A stretch of DNA of 64,000 bases from Morganella psychrotolerans (GCF_001676155.1 NZ_LZEW01000012.1:372001-436000); one strand, 5' to 3'; shown: positions 7,718 through 17,711, counted from the stretch's first letter. A program made the numbers and translations. Notes: generated from the sequence alone by a model not told the origin.

Positions 7718-10117
7718 TTACTTTTTCACTGCCCGCAGCAGGCGCACGGCGTTTGCGGTGACCAGTGCGGTTGCACCTGAGTCAGCCAGTACCGCGACCC
7801 ACAGTCCGGTCAGTCCCATCAGTGTGGTCACCAGGAAGACTGCTTTCAGACCCAGCGCGATAGCAATGTTTTCACGGATAACTCTGCGTGTTGCCCGGGA
7901 CAGCGCGATGATCTCTGCAATACCGGTCAGGCGGTTATGGGTCAGGGCGGCATCGGCTGTTTCCAGCGCCACATCTGTCCCGCTGCCCATTGCGACACCA
8001 ATACCGGCGGCTTTCATTGCCGGAGCGTCATTGATACCATCACCCACCATCATGGTGCGGTGCTCTTCATTGAGCGCCATCACCGCTTTTACTTTATCTT
8101 CCGGCATCAGACCCGCGCGGAAATCCATCCCGACCGCATTGGCGATAGCAGCGGCAGCACGCGGGTTATCCCCTGTCAGCATTACGGCATTGACGCCCAT
8201 TTTGCGCAACTGTGCGATAGCCTCCACGGCATCGTCACGCAGTGTATCCTGCATGGCGATAAGCCCGGTCAGCTGTTGGTCTGCGACCACTGCGACCACG
8301 GTTTTCCCTTCATTTTCAAGGCGGATGACTTCAGCCGCATTGGCATCCGTCAGCAGACCTTCTGCCAGTTTACCCGGGGCGCTGACCAGTACATTTGTAC
8401 CATTAAGGTTACCTTCAACTCCTTTACCGGCATGTGCTTTGCGGTTATCCGCTTCTGTGATGGTCAGTCCGAGTTCAGCTGTGCGTTCAAGAATCGCTTT
8501 GGCTAACGGGTGATGTGAGCCGCTTTCAACTGATGATGCAAAGGTCAGAACATCCGCATTACTGTGATTATTCAGTGCAACGATATCCGTAACCTGTGGT
8601 TTACCTTCTGTTAGTGTGCCGGTTTTATCCAGGGCAACGGTGGTCACTGTACCCAGTTGCTCCAGTGCGGCACCGCCTTTAATCAGCGCACCACGGCGGG
8701 TGGCAGCAGCCAGTGCGGAGGTGATCGCCGCAGGTGTGGAAATAACCAGCGCACACGGACAACCAATCAGCAGCAGAGTCAGACCACGGTAGATCCACGG
8801 ATACCACTCAGCACCCATAAACAGTGGCGGAACCACAATCACCAGCGCAGAGAACAACATGATCATCGGCGTATAGTAACGGCTGAACTGGTCGATAAAC
8901 CGCTCAATCGGTGCGCGGCGCTCTTCGGCTTCTTCAATCAGCGTCATAATGCGGTCAATCGCATTCTGTCCCTGTTCAGAAACCACTTTCATTTGTACGG
9001 CTCTGTCGACGGAAAGCGAGCCTGCCGCGACTTTTTCGCCCTGTGCCCGCTCAACCGGGACGGATTCCCCGGTCAGTGCGCTTTCGTCAAAACTGGCGAA
9101 CTCACTGAGCATTTCAGCATCTGTCGGTAAACGTCCGCCCGGTGCAATTTCAATAATATCGCCCGGACGCAGTTGTGAAACCGGCACAGATATCTTTTTG
9201 CCGTCTTTAACCACCACCGCATCTTCCGGCACCAGCGCCATCAGCGCACTGACACCCCGGCGGGCGCGACCTGCGGCATAAGACTCCAGCATTTCACCCA
9301 GCAGGAAGAGCAGGATAACCATTGCCGCTTCTTCTGTGGCACCGATAACAATGGCGCCGACGGCAGCAACCGTCATCAGTGTTTCAATGGCAAACGGCGA
9401 TCCGGAACGGATAAGGCGAAACGAACTTTTTGCAATCGGATACAGCCCGACCAGTGTTGACGCGATAAAGGCATATTTACCCAGCGTCGGATTAATTAAC
9501 TCCAGCCCGTAACTGAGGGCGATCAGTACTGCAAGAATAATCATCGGTGCTGCTTGTTTCAGCAGGCTGATTTCTTCTTTTTTCTTTGGTGCCGCGTTTT
9601 TGTCATTCAGGTCATACAGGGTGAAACCTGTCTGTTGTACAGCGCTTGTGACGGCTGCGCGCACATCTTCATCGGCATCCACCACCAGTTTTTCGGTGGC
9701 AAACATCACTTTTGCCTGTCTGACAGAGGCGACTTTGCCGACGGCGGTTTCTATTTTCCGTGCACAGCTCGGGCAGTCCATACCTTCGACCAGCCAGTTA
9801 TAACGGCGGCTGCCGGATAACTCAGGCGGTGTGACATCATCATTTGCGGCCTGGTCGTGTGAGCAGCAGCTTCCCTGCGCGTGGTCGTGACCGGCGTGGT
9901 CATGATTTGAGTCAGAATGCGCATGATCGTGCGTGGCATGGTCATGCGCGCGGGACTCGTCTTCGTCATGTTCCTTCTGCGCGTGTTCGCTGTGGTCGTG
10001 TGCATCATGGTCATGATGCGCCGGTGCCGCCGCTGTCTGACCGGTGGAGCACTCTGATTTACCGGTGCAGCAGCTGGTGCTGTGCGTATGCTCATGTTTA
10101 TCTTTATTCGGGTGCAT
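7718..10117 (-). CDS. zntA: Zn(II)/Cd(II)/Pb(II)-translocating P-type ATPase
   Basis: P1B-type ATPase that exports zinc, cadmium and lead from the cytoplasm. I chose the ATG at 10117 because GGGAGGTG lies just upstream; the longer frame begins with TTG at 10135. The 799 residues show a heavy-metal domain with GMDCPSCARK (Cys about residues 115-118), the membrane CPC in GCPCALVIS, the phosphorylation motif DKTGTLTEGKP, TGDNPRAA, and GDGINDAPAM. Residues 2-95 are an unusual histidine/aspartate-rich extension with about 20 His and several Cys, much longer than the leader I recall for E. coli ZntA and probably an extra metal buffer. A ZntR-type promoter lies upstream. Confidence 0.97.
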   Translation of the reverse strand: MHPNKDKHEHTHSTSCCTGKSECSTGQTAAAPAHHDHDAHDHSEHAQKEHDEDESRAHDHATHDHAHSDSNHDHAGHDHAQGSCCSHDQAANDDVTPPELSGSRRYNWLVEGMDCPSCARKIETAVGKVASVRQAKVMFATEKLVVDADEDVRAAVTSAVQQTGFTLYDLNDKNAAPKKKEEISLLKQAAPMIILAVLIALSYGLELINPTLGKYAFIASTLVGLYPIAKSSFRLIRSGSPFAIETLMTVAAVGAIVIGATEEAAMVILLFLLGEMLESYAAGRARRGVSALMALVPEDAVVVKDGKKISVPVSQLRPGDIIEIAPGGRLPTDAEMLSEFASFDESALTGESVPVERAQGEKVAAGSLSVDRAVQMKVVSEQGQNAIDRIMTLIEEAEERRAPIERFIDQFSRYYTPMIMLFSALVIVVPPLFMGAEWYPWIYRGLTLLLIGCPCALVISTPAAITSALAAATRRGALIKGGAALEQLGTVTTVALDKTGTLTEGKPQVTDIVALNNHSNADVLTFASSVESGSHHPLAKAILERTAELGLTITEADNRKAHAGKGVEGNLNGTNVLVSAPGKLAEGLLTDANAAEVIRLENEGKTVVAVVADQQLTGLIAMQDTLRDDAVEAIAQLRKMGVNAVMLTGDNPRAAAAIANAVGMDFRAGLMPEDKVKAVMALNEEHRTMMVGDGINDAPAMKAAGIGVAMGSGTDVALETADAALTHNRLTGIAEIIALSRATRRVIRENIAIALGLKAVFLVTTLMGLTGLWVAVLADSGATALVTANAVRLLRAVKK

Positions 10118-10171
10118 AAACACCTCCCTGTTCAACAGTTCAGTTGTTGTTAATTTGTCTCATTAACAGGA

Positions 10172-10203
10172 AGTGTACACATTGGAGTAGACTCCAGAGT
10201 CAA
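10172..10203 (-). promoter_or_regulatory. ZntR-type promoter/operator of zntA
   Basis: On the minus strand TTGACT (-35) and TACACT (-10) are separated by exactly 20 bases, the overlong spacer typical of MerR-family targets. The spacer holds an imperfect dyad, CTGGAGTC and TACTCCAATG, closely resembling the E. coli zntA operator. Transcription would start about 45-50 bases before the zntA start codon. The zntR gene itself is not in the window. Confidence 0.88.
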
Positions 10204-10259
10204 CAGCAGGAACACATAATTTTAGGCAAATTGTGCGTTCCTGCTGTTTTGTGGCGTGA

Positions 10260-10892
10260 TTACATCAGTGTGATCGCGCGGACAATCAGGAAGTGACCGA
10301 GGAAATAGAAAGTGGAATAGATAGCTTTTGCCAGCTTAAAGGAGAACAGAAAACGGTTCACCAGCCAGAGGATCAGGTTCAGCACCAGACAGAATGCCCC
10401 GATCATCAGGGAGAAGTTATAATCCGTTCCCAGCCCGAAGAACTGCTCACCGGCAAGCCATGCCATCACCAGCGCACTGAAAAGCGCGGTCAGTACCGGC
10501 ACTTTGTGGTCGCCGAGTTTGTACCAGAGCAATGCCGGGACGGCAGCAGCAACGATCAGCAAGGTAATCAGCAGCGGAATATAAAGCGTGAAGTTATTCA
10601 GCAGGGCAAAACTCAGGGCATACAACAGATAAAACACGGCGCTGGTGTACAAAGAGAGATCGATTTTATTGTCCGCGACCAGGCGGATGGTGTCAGACAC
10701 AATTGCGACTAACAGCCCGACGCACACCAGGTAACCGGAGATATCCAGCCCGTAATCACCGCTCCATGCCCACAGCAGTAACAACAGCAGAGTGACGGGA
10801 CGGAAAACCCAGCGCTGCCAGTCCGGTCCCCGGTAGGCGGCATCGATATAAAGCCAGCCGGAAAAAAGTACAGCAATAAATGGCCAATTCAT
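10260..10892 (-). CDS. yhhN: YhhN/TMEM86 family membrane protein
   Basis: A 210-residue inner-membrane protein with about eight hydrophobic segments, belonging to the YhhN family that includes mammalian lysoplasmalogenase TMEM86; the bacterial activity is not established. The start at 10892 (MNWPFIAVLF) is preferred over an upstream frame-opening ATG because AAAGGAC precedes it and the family begins there. It lies upstream of zntA on the same strand but is separated by the zntA promoter, in the same neighbourhood as in E. coli (yhhL-yhhM-yhhN-zntA). Confidence 0.9.
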   Translation of the reverse strand: MNWPFIAVLFSGWLYIDAAYRGPDWQRWVFRPVTLLLLLLWAWSGDYGLDISGYLVCVGLLVAIVSDTIRLVADNKIDLSLYTSAVFYLLYALSFALLNNFTLYIPLLITLLIVAAAVPALLWYKLGDHKVPVLTALFSALVMAWLAGEQFFGLGTDYNFSLMIGAFCLVLNLILWLVNRFLFSFKLAKAIYSTFYFLGHFLIVRAITLM

Positions 10893-10997
10893 GGGGTGTC
10901 CTTTAGATATGTTGAGGGCGAATAACACCTGAATATTTGCTAATATCCCGTATTTACAGGTCACGATCAACAAGATTGCAGGAAAACAAGCATACCC

Positions 10998-11351
10998 ATG
11001 AATAAATTCGGATTATTAGGTTTTATTGTCGCCGCCCTTATTATTGTGCTGGCAGCGCGTCGTTTCCTCGAACAGAGAAAGCAAAATGAGATTAATGACA
11101 GCTCTGTCGTGACGACATCTGAAGTGACGGTAGCAGAGAAAAAGGATTATCCGTACCCGAATATGCGCTCACGCGAGCGGGATGTGGTCTTCCCGGAAAC
11201 CTTCCGTTATGAGGTGCATTTCCGCCCGCTGTCCGGGAAAACAATCGTGGTGTATATAAAAGAGTCGGAATATAAGGAGATAACCCTGCATTCACGCGGA
11301 ACGCTTTTTATGCAGGGCACCCGTTTTATCCGTTATGAGCCGCTGCGCTGA
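10998..11351 (+). CDS. yhhM: DUF2500 single-pass membrane protein YhhM
   Basis: A 117-residue protein with one N-terminal membrane helix (about residues 4-20, LLGFIVAALIIVLAARRF), a charged linker and a compact beta-rich domain containing VYIKESEYKEI and a C-terminal RFIRYEPL. It matches DUF2500/YhhM of E. coli in length and neighbours. Function is unknown. It is convergent with yhhL: the two stop codons are directly adjacent (11349-11351 and 11352-11354), so the pair shares a transcription end. Confidence 0.9.
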   Translation: MNKFGLLGFIVAALIIVLAARRFLEQRKQNEINDSSVVTTSEVTVAEKKDYPYPNMRSRERDVVFPETFRYEVHFRPLSGKTIVVYIKESEYKEITLHSRGTLFMQGTRFIRYEPLR

Positions 11352-11664
11352 TCAGGGCTGGTCGTGTTTATCGTCATCGCCCGCAGGCGGGGATTTCAGT
11401 TCTGCCTGCTGGCGGCGCAGCATGATAAGCAGCTCAAAAACACCGAACAGAAAGACACGGAGTTTGCCGGCAGCGGTCAGTTTTTTATCTTTCGGCTGAC
11501 CGGCATTGAACATCGCCATCAGCAAACCGTGCATCACGACCATAAAAAAAAGTGGCGATATGCATAAAGATATTCAGTGGTTTCGGGAACGGATGAACCA
11601 GGCTGAAAATCAAAAAACTCCACACTGATAACATCAGCAACCGGCCGATATTAATCCAGAACAT
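11352..11664 (-). CDS. yhhL: DUF1145 membrane protein YhhL, one apparent frameshift
   Basis: Removing one A from the A8 run at 11544-11551 joins an N-terminal piece starting at 11664 (MFWINIGRLLMLSVWSF) to the annotatable C-terminal part, giving 103 residues. Three hydrophobic segments are visible, followed by a charged tail rich in Asp and Lys. It matches E. coli YhhL in position between rsmD and yhhM and in general character. Function is unknown. It starts 12 bases after the rsmD stop, so rsmD-yhhL form an operon. Confidence 0.85.
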
Positions 11665-11675
11665 ACGGACTCCTG

Positions 11676-12273
11676 TTAATTAGCCTGCTCAGCAGTTGCC
11701 TGCCGCAGGTAAAGACGATACGCAACCTGACCGGCCACTTTCTCCCGGTGACACAACCAGTTAGCCGGGACAATCAGCGGATCTGATTCAGCTTCCGCTT
11801 CCGCGTAAATCATCGCATTGGCGCTCAGCCAGCCATTTTGTTCCAGCAAATCAACCGTTTCCTGTAATAACCCTTTGCGGAACGGCGGGTCGAGAAACAC
11901 CACATCAAACGGCGTTCCCGGTTGTGCCAGAAACTGTGGCGCACTCTGGTTTACCACCGTTGCGTGATCGCAGGTCAGTAAACGGGCGTTAGCGCTGATT
12001 TGAGTGGCAACGGCGCGGTTCAGTTCAATAAATGTCACCGCAGCAGCATGACGGGAAAGGGCTTCAAACCCGAGCGCACCGCTGCCCGCGAACGCATCAA
12101 GGCAACGCGCCCCATTTATCACCGGCATCAGCCAGTTAAACAGGGTTTCGCGCACGCGATCGGTTGTCGGGCGAAGGCCGTCGTGTGTCAGAACAGGCAG
12201 TTTTCGTCCGCGCCACAGACCGGCAATAATGCGGATTTGCCCCTGAGGTGCGCTATGTGCTTTTTTTTACCAT
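11676..12273 (-). CDS. rsmD: 16S rRNA (guanine966-N2)-methyltransferase, one apparent frameshift
   Basis: Methylates G966 of 16S rRNA on the assembling 30S subunit. With one T removed from T8 at 12261-12268 the frame begins at an ATG at 12273 and encodes 198 residues, the size of the E. coli enzyme. Visible are the N-terminal IRIIAGLWRGRKL segment, the SAM-binding LDAFAGSGALGFEALSRHA, and the catalytic DPPFRKG (NPPF/DPPY-type) loop. It is divergent from ftsY, as in E. coli, and cotranscribed with yhhL. Confidence 0.94.
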
Positions 12274-12314
12274 AACTTTCGCAACTTATTAATTCTGAAA
12301 TTATTAATATGTTC

Positions 12315-12375
12315 TATACCCAACGTCATTCAGGATGCGGCCAACGAACCTGCGGTTTGAATGAATAAGGGTATA
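12315..12375 (+). repeat. Short (61-bp) ERIC-type element
   Basis: Begins TATACCCAACGTCATTC and ends GAATGAATAAGGGTATA, like the full elements at 17.6 and 22.8 kb, but lacks the middle 65 bases with the palindromic core. It lies in the rsmD/ftsY divergent region. Confidence 0.85.
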
Positions 12376-12595
12376 AATAATCCGGGATTCATGCAGGCGA
12401 CATATTATACGCATGTTTTGTAAAAGTTCGTTTAAATTTAACCTGAAATCACGGAAAGCCGATGCGCAACCATCCTGTGAAATGATAGACTGCGTCTAAT
12501 TCACAATTAATGATGATAATTACGCCATATCTGCTCAACATTTTCCGGAACGCGCAGGCGCCGGGGGTGACGGGTAACAGTGTGCAAGGGGTATA

Positions 12596-14648
12596 GTGGC
12601 TGTGGCAAAAGATAAGAAAAAAGGTTTTTTCTCCTGGTTGGGCTTTGGTCGTAAAGACGACGAAAATCAACCACAGGATACTCAGGAACAACAGGCAGAG
12701 CAGGCGCGATTAGCCGAAGAACAGGATCAGCATGATGCTGAAATTGCAGAGCAGGCACGACTAGCGCAGGAACAGGCTCAGCGTGATGCCGAAATCGCAG
12801 AACAGTCACGTTTAGCGCAAGAGCAGGCTCAGCGTGATGCGCAAATGGCAGAGCAGGCTCGCTTAGCTGAAGAACTAACCCGCCGTGATGCACAAATTGC
12901 TGAACTGACACGTTTAACACAAGAGCAGGCACGATTAGCGGAAGAACAAACCCGTCGTGACGCCGAAATAGCAGAGCAGGCGCGTTTAGCCGGAGAACAG
13001 GCTCAGCGTGATGCTGAAATGGCAGAACAGGCGCGATTAGCGGAAGAACAAGCCCGCAGTGATGCGCAGGCAGCTGAACAACAGCGCTTTGCGCAAGAAC
13101 AGGCGCGTCGTAACGCAGAAGTCAGCGAACAGCAGCGTTTAGCGCAAGAAAAACGTCTTGCGCAAGAGCAGGCGGCAGAACAGCAGCGGGCAGAAGAAGA
13201 ACAACGTCAGGCGAAAGAGCAGGCACTGCGTGATGCGCAGGCGCTCAAACAGCAGCGTCTGGCAGAAGAGCAGCGTCTTGCACAAGAGCAGGCAGCAGAG
13301 CAACAGCGTGCAGAAGACGCGCAGCGTCTGATCGAAGAGCAGGCACTGCGTGATGCTCAGATTGCCAAACAGCAGCGTATAGCGGAAGACCAACGTCTTG
13401 CGCAAGAACAGGCAGCAGAACAGCAGCGTGCAGAAGAAGCACAACGGCTGGTCAGAGAGCAGGCACTGCGTGATGCAGAAGATGCCAGACAGCAGCGCAT
13501 CGCGGAAGATGCACGACTGGCGCAGGCTGCTGAACAACAGCGCTTAGCAGAAGAACAAGCCCGCCGTGATGCTGAAATTGCTGAACAGGAACGTTTAGCC
13601 GAAGAACAGCGTCTGGCGGAGGAAGAAGAAGCGCTGCGCCTTGCACAGGCGCAGGCAGATGCCGAAGACGCGCAGCTGATTGAAAACGAATCCCCTGCAC
13701 CGGCGGACACACAGGAAAAACCGGCTAAAGAGGGCTTTTTTGCCCGTCTGAAACGCAGCCTGGTGCGCACTCGTGAGAATATCGGCTCCGGTTTCTTCAG
13801 TATTTTCCGTGGCAAAAAAATTGATGACGATCTGTTCGAAGAACTGGAAGAGCAACTGCTTATTGCAGATGTCGGGGTGGAAACCACCCGTAAAATTATT
13901 ACCAGCCTGACGCAGCACGCCAGCCGCCGTGATCTTAAAGACGCGGAAGCCTTGTTCACCAAATTGCGTGAAGAGATGGGCGATATTCTGGCAACAGTAG
14001 ATAAGCCACTGGTTATTGAAGATAAAAAACCGTATGTGATCCTGATGGTTGGCGTAAATGGCGTCGGGAAAACCACCACTATCGGTAAAATGGCACGTCA
14101 GTATCAGGCGCAGGGTAAATCTGTGATGCTTGCCGCCGGAGATACTTTCCGTGCGGCTGCGGTTGAGCAGCTACAGGTATGGGGTGAACGCAATAATATT
14201 TCTGTTGTCGGACAGCATACCGGGGCTGATCCGGCCTCTGTGATTTTTGACGCCATCCAGTCAGCAAAAGCAAAAGGCGTAGATGTTCTGATTGCAGATA
14301 CCGCAGGGCGCTTACAAAATAAAGCGCACCTGATGGAAGAACTCAAAAAAAATCGTGCGGGTGATGAAAAAGCTCGATGAGGATGCCCCGCATGAAATTA
14401 TGCTGACATTAGATGCCAGCACTGGGCAGAACGCTGTCAATCAGGCGCGTCTCTTTAATGAGGCCGTGGGGCTGACCGGGCTGACTCTGACCAAACTTGA
14501 CGGTACGGCGAAAGGCGGGGTTATCTTTGCCATTGCGGATCAATTCGGTATTCCTATCCGGTATATCGGGGTTGGTGAAGGCATTGATGACCTGCGTCCT
14601 TTCAAAGCCGATGATTTTATTGAGGCACTTTTTGCCCGGGAGGACTAA
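12596..14648 (+). CDS. ftsY: Signal recognition particle receptor FtsY with expanded A domain, one apparent frameshift
   Basis: SRP receptor GTPase that docks ribosome-nascent chains at the SecYEG translocon. The GTG start at 12596 follows AAGGG. Removing one A from A8 at 14345-14352 joins the two frames into 683 residues, against about 497 in E. coli. Residues 1-20 are the membrane-binding start (KKGFFSWLGFG). Residues 35-360 are a Q/A/E/R-rich coiled coil made of about nine 17-residue units (EQARLAEEQAQRDAEIA-like) and three copies of a roughly 41-residue unit. The NG domain follows, with GVNGVGKTTT near residue 486, DTFRAAAVEQL, DTAGR and TKLDGTAKGG. It is followed after 6 bases by ftsE. 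Confidence 0.96.
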
Positions 14649-14654
14649 TCATCC

Positions 14655-15320
14655 ATGATCCGCTTTGAACATGTCAGTAAAGCCTATTTAGGCGGCCGGC
14701 AGGCACTCCAGGGGGTAGATTTTCATATCCGCCCTGCTGAGATGGTGTTTCTGACCGGGCATTCCGGCGCAGGGAAAAGTACCCTGCTGAAACTGATTTG
14801 CGGAATTGAACGTCCCAGTGACGGGGCTATTTCATTTGACGGACATAATATCAGCCGTCTGACAAACCGCGAGGTGCCGTTTCTGCGCCGCCAAATCGGC
14901 ATGATCTTTCAGGATCACCATCTGCTGATGGATCGCACTGTGTATGACAATGTGGCGATGCCGCTTATCATTGCCGGTGCCAGTCAGGAAGATATCCGCC
15001 GCCGTGTCAGTGCGGCACTGGATAAAGTCGGGCTGCTGGATAAAGCACGTAACTTTCCGGTTCAGCTCTCCGGCGGGGAGCAGCAGCGCGTGGGTGTTGC
15101 CCGTGCGGTGGTGAATAAACCGAGAGTGTTGCTGGCGGATGAACCGACCGGGAACCTCGACAGTGAGTTATCCGAAGGTATCCTGCGTCTGTTTGAAGAA
15201 TTTAACCGGGCGGGTGTGACAGTTCTGATGGCAACACATGACATTATGCTGATTGAGCGCCGGGATTACCGTGTTCTCACTCTGAGTCAGGGGCGTATGA
15301 CGGGAGATCTTCATGGCTAA
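14655..15320 (+). CDS. ftsE: Cell division ABC transporter ATP-binding protein
   Basis: Cytoplasmic ATPase of the FtsEX complex, which couples the divisome to periplasmic amidase activation through EnvC. The 221 residues show Walker [10 protein letters not shown], the Q-loop MIFQDHHLL, the signature [14 protein letters not shown], Walker [13 protein letters not shown] and the H-loop MATHD. Length matches E. coli (222). It starts 6 bases after ftsY and overlaps ftsX by 8 bases, indicating translational coupling. Confidence 0.97.
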   Translation: MIRFEHVSKAYLGGRQALQGVDFHIRPAEMVFLTGHSGAGKSTLLKLICGIERPSDGAISFDGHNISRLTNREVPFLRRQIGMIFQDHHLLMDRTVYDNVAMPLIIAGASQEDIRRRVSAALDKVGLLDKARNFPVQLSGGEQQRVGVARAVVNKPRVLLADEPTGNLDSELSEGILRLFEEFNRAGVTVLMATHDIMLIERRDYRVLTLSQGRMTGDLHG

Positions 15321-16284
15321 GCAACCGCGTAAACCCGTAAAAAAAATACCGTCCAAATCCAAAGCGCTGAAAGGCGGCTGGCGCGAACAGTGGCGTCACG
15401 CGTGGGTGAATACGCTCGGCGATATGCTGCGCCAGCCGTTCTCCACGTTACTGACTGTCATGGTGATTGCGATTTCCCTGACACTGCCGAGTGTTTTTTA
15501 CATCGTGTGGAAGAATGTCAGTCATGCGGCAGAGCAATGGTATCCGACGCCACAACTGACGGTTTATCTGGATAAAGGTCTGGATGAACAGGGCGGACAA
15601 AAGCTGGTGGATGAACTGAAAGCCCTCGACGGCGTGGATAATGTTAATTATCTCTCCCGCGACCAGGCGATAACAGAATTTCGTGCCTGGTCCGGCTTCA
15701 GTACCGCGCTGGATATGCTGGAAGAAAACCCGTTACCGGCTGTTGCTATTGTGACGCCGAAAATCGATATGCAGAGCAGTGACACACTGATGACACTGCG
15801 TGATCGCGTCAGTGCGCTGTCCGGAATTGATGAAGTCCGTATGGATGACAGTTGGTTTGCCCGCCTGGCGGCGCTGACCGGGCTTGTCGGGCAAATCGCC
15901 TCAATTATTGGTGTTCTGATGATTATCGCGCTGTTCCTGGTGATAGGTAACAGTGTCCGGCTCAATATTTTCAGCCGCCGGGAAACCATCAATGTCATGA
16001 AGCTTATCGGGGCAACAGACGGCTTTATTCTGCGTCCGTTCCTGAACGGCGGTATGTTGCTGGGAGCCGCGGGGGCAATATTATCACTGTTATTATCGTC
16101 ACTGCTGGTATGGAAATTGGCTGCGGTTGTCACGGGTGTTGCTGCCATTTTCGGCACAACATTCACATTAACCGGGCTGGATTGGGATGAAGCGCTGCTG
16201 ATTGTACTGGTTTCCGGTATGATCGGCTGGATTGCCGCCTGGCTGGCAACGGTTCGTCATTTACGCCACTTTATGCCGCAGTAA
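15313..16284 (+). CDS. ftsX: Cell division protein FtsX
   Basis: Inner-membrane permease-like subunit of FtsEX. The 323 residues contain a basic cytoplasmic N-terminus, a first membrane helix ([19 protein letters not shown]), a periplasmic domain that includes [19 protein letters not shown], and three C-terminal helices with the conserved [20 protein letters not shown] between them. It ends in a [11 protein letters not shown] motif typical of enterobacteria. It is coupled to ftsE by overlap. The A8 run near the start (from 15338) is in frame here, unlike many others in the window. Confidence 0.97.
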   Translation: MAKQPRKPVKKIPSKSKALKGGWREQWRHAWVNTLGDMLRQPFSTLLTVMVIAISLTLPSVFYIVWKNVSHAAEQWYPTPQLTVYLDKGLDEQGGQKLVDELKALDGVDNVNYLSRDQAITEFRAWSGFSTALDMLEENPLPAVAIVTPKIDMQSSDTLMTLRDRVSALSGIDEVRMDDSWFARLAALTGLVGQIASIIGVLMIIALFLVIGNSVRLNIFSRRETINVMKLIGATDGFILRPFLNGGMLLGAAGAILSLLLSSLLVWKLAAVVTGVAAIFGTTFTLTGLDWDEALLIVLVSGMIGWIAAWLATVRHLRHFMPQ

Positions 16285-16445
16285 CACTTCGGCAGACCGG
16301 CGGGAGGCATTTCTCTGCGCCGGTGCCGGTACTTCAGGTAGCAGGCACTAGGCACTAAGTGGTAGGCGTAACTGCGTCTCATGTTGTACACTATTTGTTA
16401 TTATCGTCTGCCGACGTCATTTTTTTTATTCATATCGAGGACTGA

Positions 16446-17300
16446 ATGACTAAAGATACCCAATCCTTAGTATTGGTTCCGCAGGGAAGCATTGAAGCTT
16501 ACGTCCGTGGAGCAAACCAGTATCCGATGCTGACGGCAGAGGAAGAGAAAGAGCTGGCTGAACGCCTCTATTATGATGGCGACCTTGAAGCTGCGAAAAA
16601 ACTCATCATGTCTCACTTGCGGTTTGTCATCCATGTTGCCCGCAGTTACTCCGGGTATGGTTTGCCTCAGGCGGATCTTATCCAGGAAGGAAATATCGGG
16701 CTGATGAAAGCGGTGCGCCGCTTCAATCCGGAAATGGGCGTGCGTCTGGTGTCATTTGCGGTTCACTGGATCAAAGCGGAAATCCATGAATATGTGCTGC
16801 GTAACTGGCGTATTGTAAAAATCGCCACGACTAAAGCACAGCGTAAGTTATTCTTTAATCTGCGTAAATCTAAGAAACGTCTGGGCTGGTTTAACCAGGA
16901 AGAAGTCGAAATGGTTGCCCAGGAACTGGGGGTCACCAGCAAAGATGTGCTGGAGATGGAATCCCGTATGGCGGCGCAGGATATGGCATTTGACATGTCC
17001 GATGACGACGACGGCGATCATCCGGTTGTGGCTCCGGCGCTGTTTCTGGAGGATAAATCCTCTGATTTCGCAGATGAAATTGAAGAAGATAACTGGGATA
17101 ACCACGCCACAGATAAACTCACTATGGCGATTGATACCCTTGATGAGCGCAGCCGTGATATTATCCGCGCCCGCTGGCTGGATGATGACAGCAAAACGAC
17201 ATTGCAGGAACTGGCTGATAAATATGGTGTTTCCGCTGAACGCGTTCGTCAGCTGGAAAAAAATGCCATGAAAAAACTGCGCCTGGCGATCGAAGATTAA
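16446..17300 (+). CDS. rpoH: Heat-shock sigma factor sigma-32
   Basis: Directs RNA polymerase to heat-shock promoters. The 284 residues match E. coli RpoH in length and show region 2 ([17 protein letters not shown], then [20 protein letters not shown]), the RpoH box [13 protein letters not shown] bound by chaperones and FtsH, and region 4 with a C-terminal helix-turn-helix ([17 protein letters not shown]). The start at 16446 follows GAGGA. It lies 161 bases after ftsX, as in E. coli, with room for its own promoters. In E. coli the 5' mRNA acts as an RNA thermometer; I have not folded this one. Confidence 0.97.
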   Translation: MTKDTQSLVLVPQGSIEAYVRGANQYPMLTAEEEKELAERLYYDGDLEAAKKLIMSHLRFVIHVARSYSGYGLPQADLIQEGNIGLMKAVRRFNPEMGVRLVSFAVHWIKAEIHEYVLRNWRIVKIATTKAQRKLFFNLRKSKKRLGWFNQEEVEMVAQELGVTSKDVLEMESRMAAQDMAFDMSDDDDGDHPVVAPALFLEDKSSDFADEIEEDNWDNHATDKLTMAIDTLDERSRDIIRARWLDDDSKTTLQELADKYGVSAERVRQLEKNAMKKLRLAIED

Positions 17301-17323
17301 TCTGTAATATTCGTGTTATTTTT

Positions 17324-17353
17324 AAAGGCGGATTAACCGCCTTTTTCTTTTTA
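17324..17353 (+). terminator. Rho-independent terminator of rpoH
   Basis: An 8-bp perfect stem AAAGGCGG / CCGCCTTT with a 5-base loop and a T-rich tail (TTTTTCTTTTT overall) lies 24 bases beyond the rpoH stop. Confidence 0.92.
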
Positions 17354-17366
17354 AATGTTCAATGGT

Positions 17367-17463
17367 GGTAACGGGCAGGCGAACGAAAAGCATGCGAGCC
17401 ATGGATGGCGAGCCTGAGCGCACAGGGATGTGTTTACCGCGTCTTTTCGTTTTGCCCGTTACC
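17367..17463. repeat. Intergenic hairpin element of about 97 bp
   Basis: Arms GGTAACGGGCA (17367-17377) and AACGAAAAG (17382-17390) are mirrored by CTTTTCGTT (17443-17451) and TGCCCGTTACC (17453-17463), so the whole segment can fold into one long hairpin. The interior carries near-repeats GAGCCATGGATGGCGAGC. It looks like a dispersed enterobacterial intergenic repeat rather than a gene; short open frames across it are not convincing. Confidence 0.6.
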
Positions 17464-17567
17464 GACAGGCACAGGCTTAACGGCAGTCCCCCGGTTTTTC
17501 AGCCTTTTTCTTTTTCTCCACTCCCATTTTTCCCGCAATTTGCTATGGTATCCGTATGATTTTTTCA

Positions 17568-17693
17568 TATACCCAACGTCATTCAGATTGCAGGAAGGCG
17601 GCAAGCTCAGACTGCCGGGGAGCATACATTAGTATGTGACCCGGCTGTCCTCGTTCCGCCAACGAACCTGCAGTTTGAATGAATAAGGGTATA
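17568..17693 (+). repeat. ERIC (IRU) element, full length
   Basis: A 126-base imperfect palindrome beginning TATACCCAACGTCATTC and ending GAATGAATAAGGGTATA, with the central GGGGAGCATACATTAGTATG core related to the classical ERIC GGAGCTTACATAAGTAAGTG. It lies 18 bases before the next gene's start codon. Confidence 0.9.
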
Positions 17694-17711
17694 GTTATTT
17701 ACGGAGGCAAT

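Noticed and set aside
7653-8513. 286-codon open frame antisense to zntA
   Set aside because: Its serine/alanine-rich translation is the shadow of the zntA third-position bias; zntA has all P-type ATPase motifs on the other strand.
12507-13712. Several long open frames antisense to the ftsY repeat region
   Set aside because: They are mirror frames created by the repetitive coding sequence of FtsY and contain only low-complexity leucine/serine/cysteine-rich peptides.
17362-17632. Two overlapping open frames of 65 and 75 codons after rpoH
   Set aside because: They cross the long intergenic hairpin and run into an ERIC element, have no ribosome site, and their composition follows the repeat rather than a protein.
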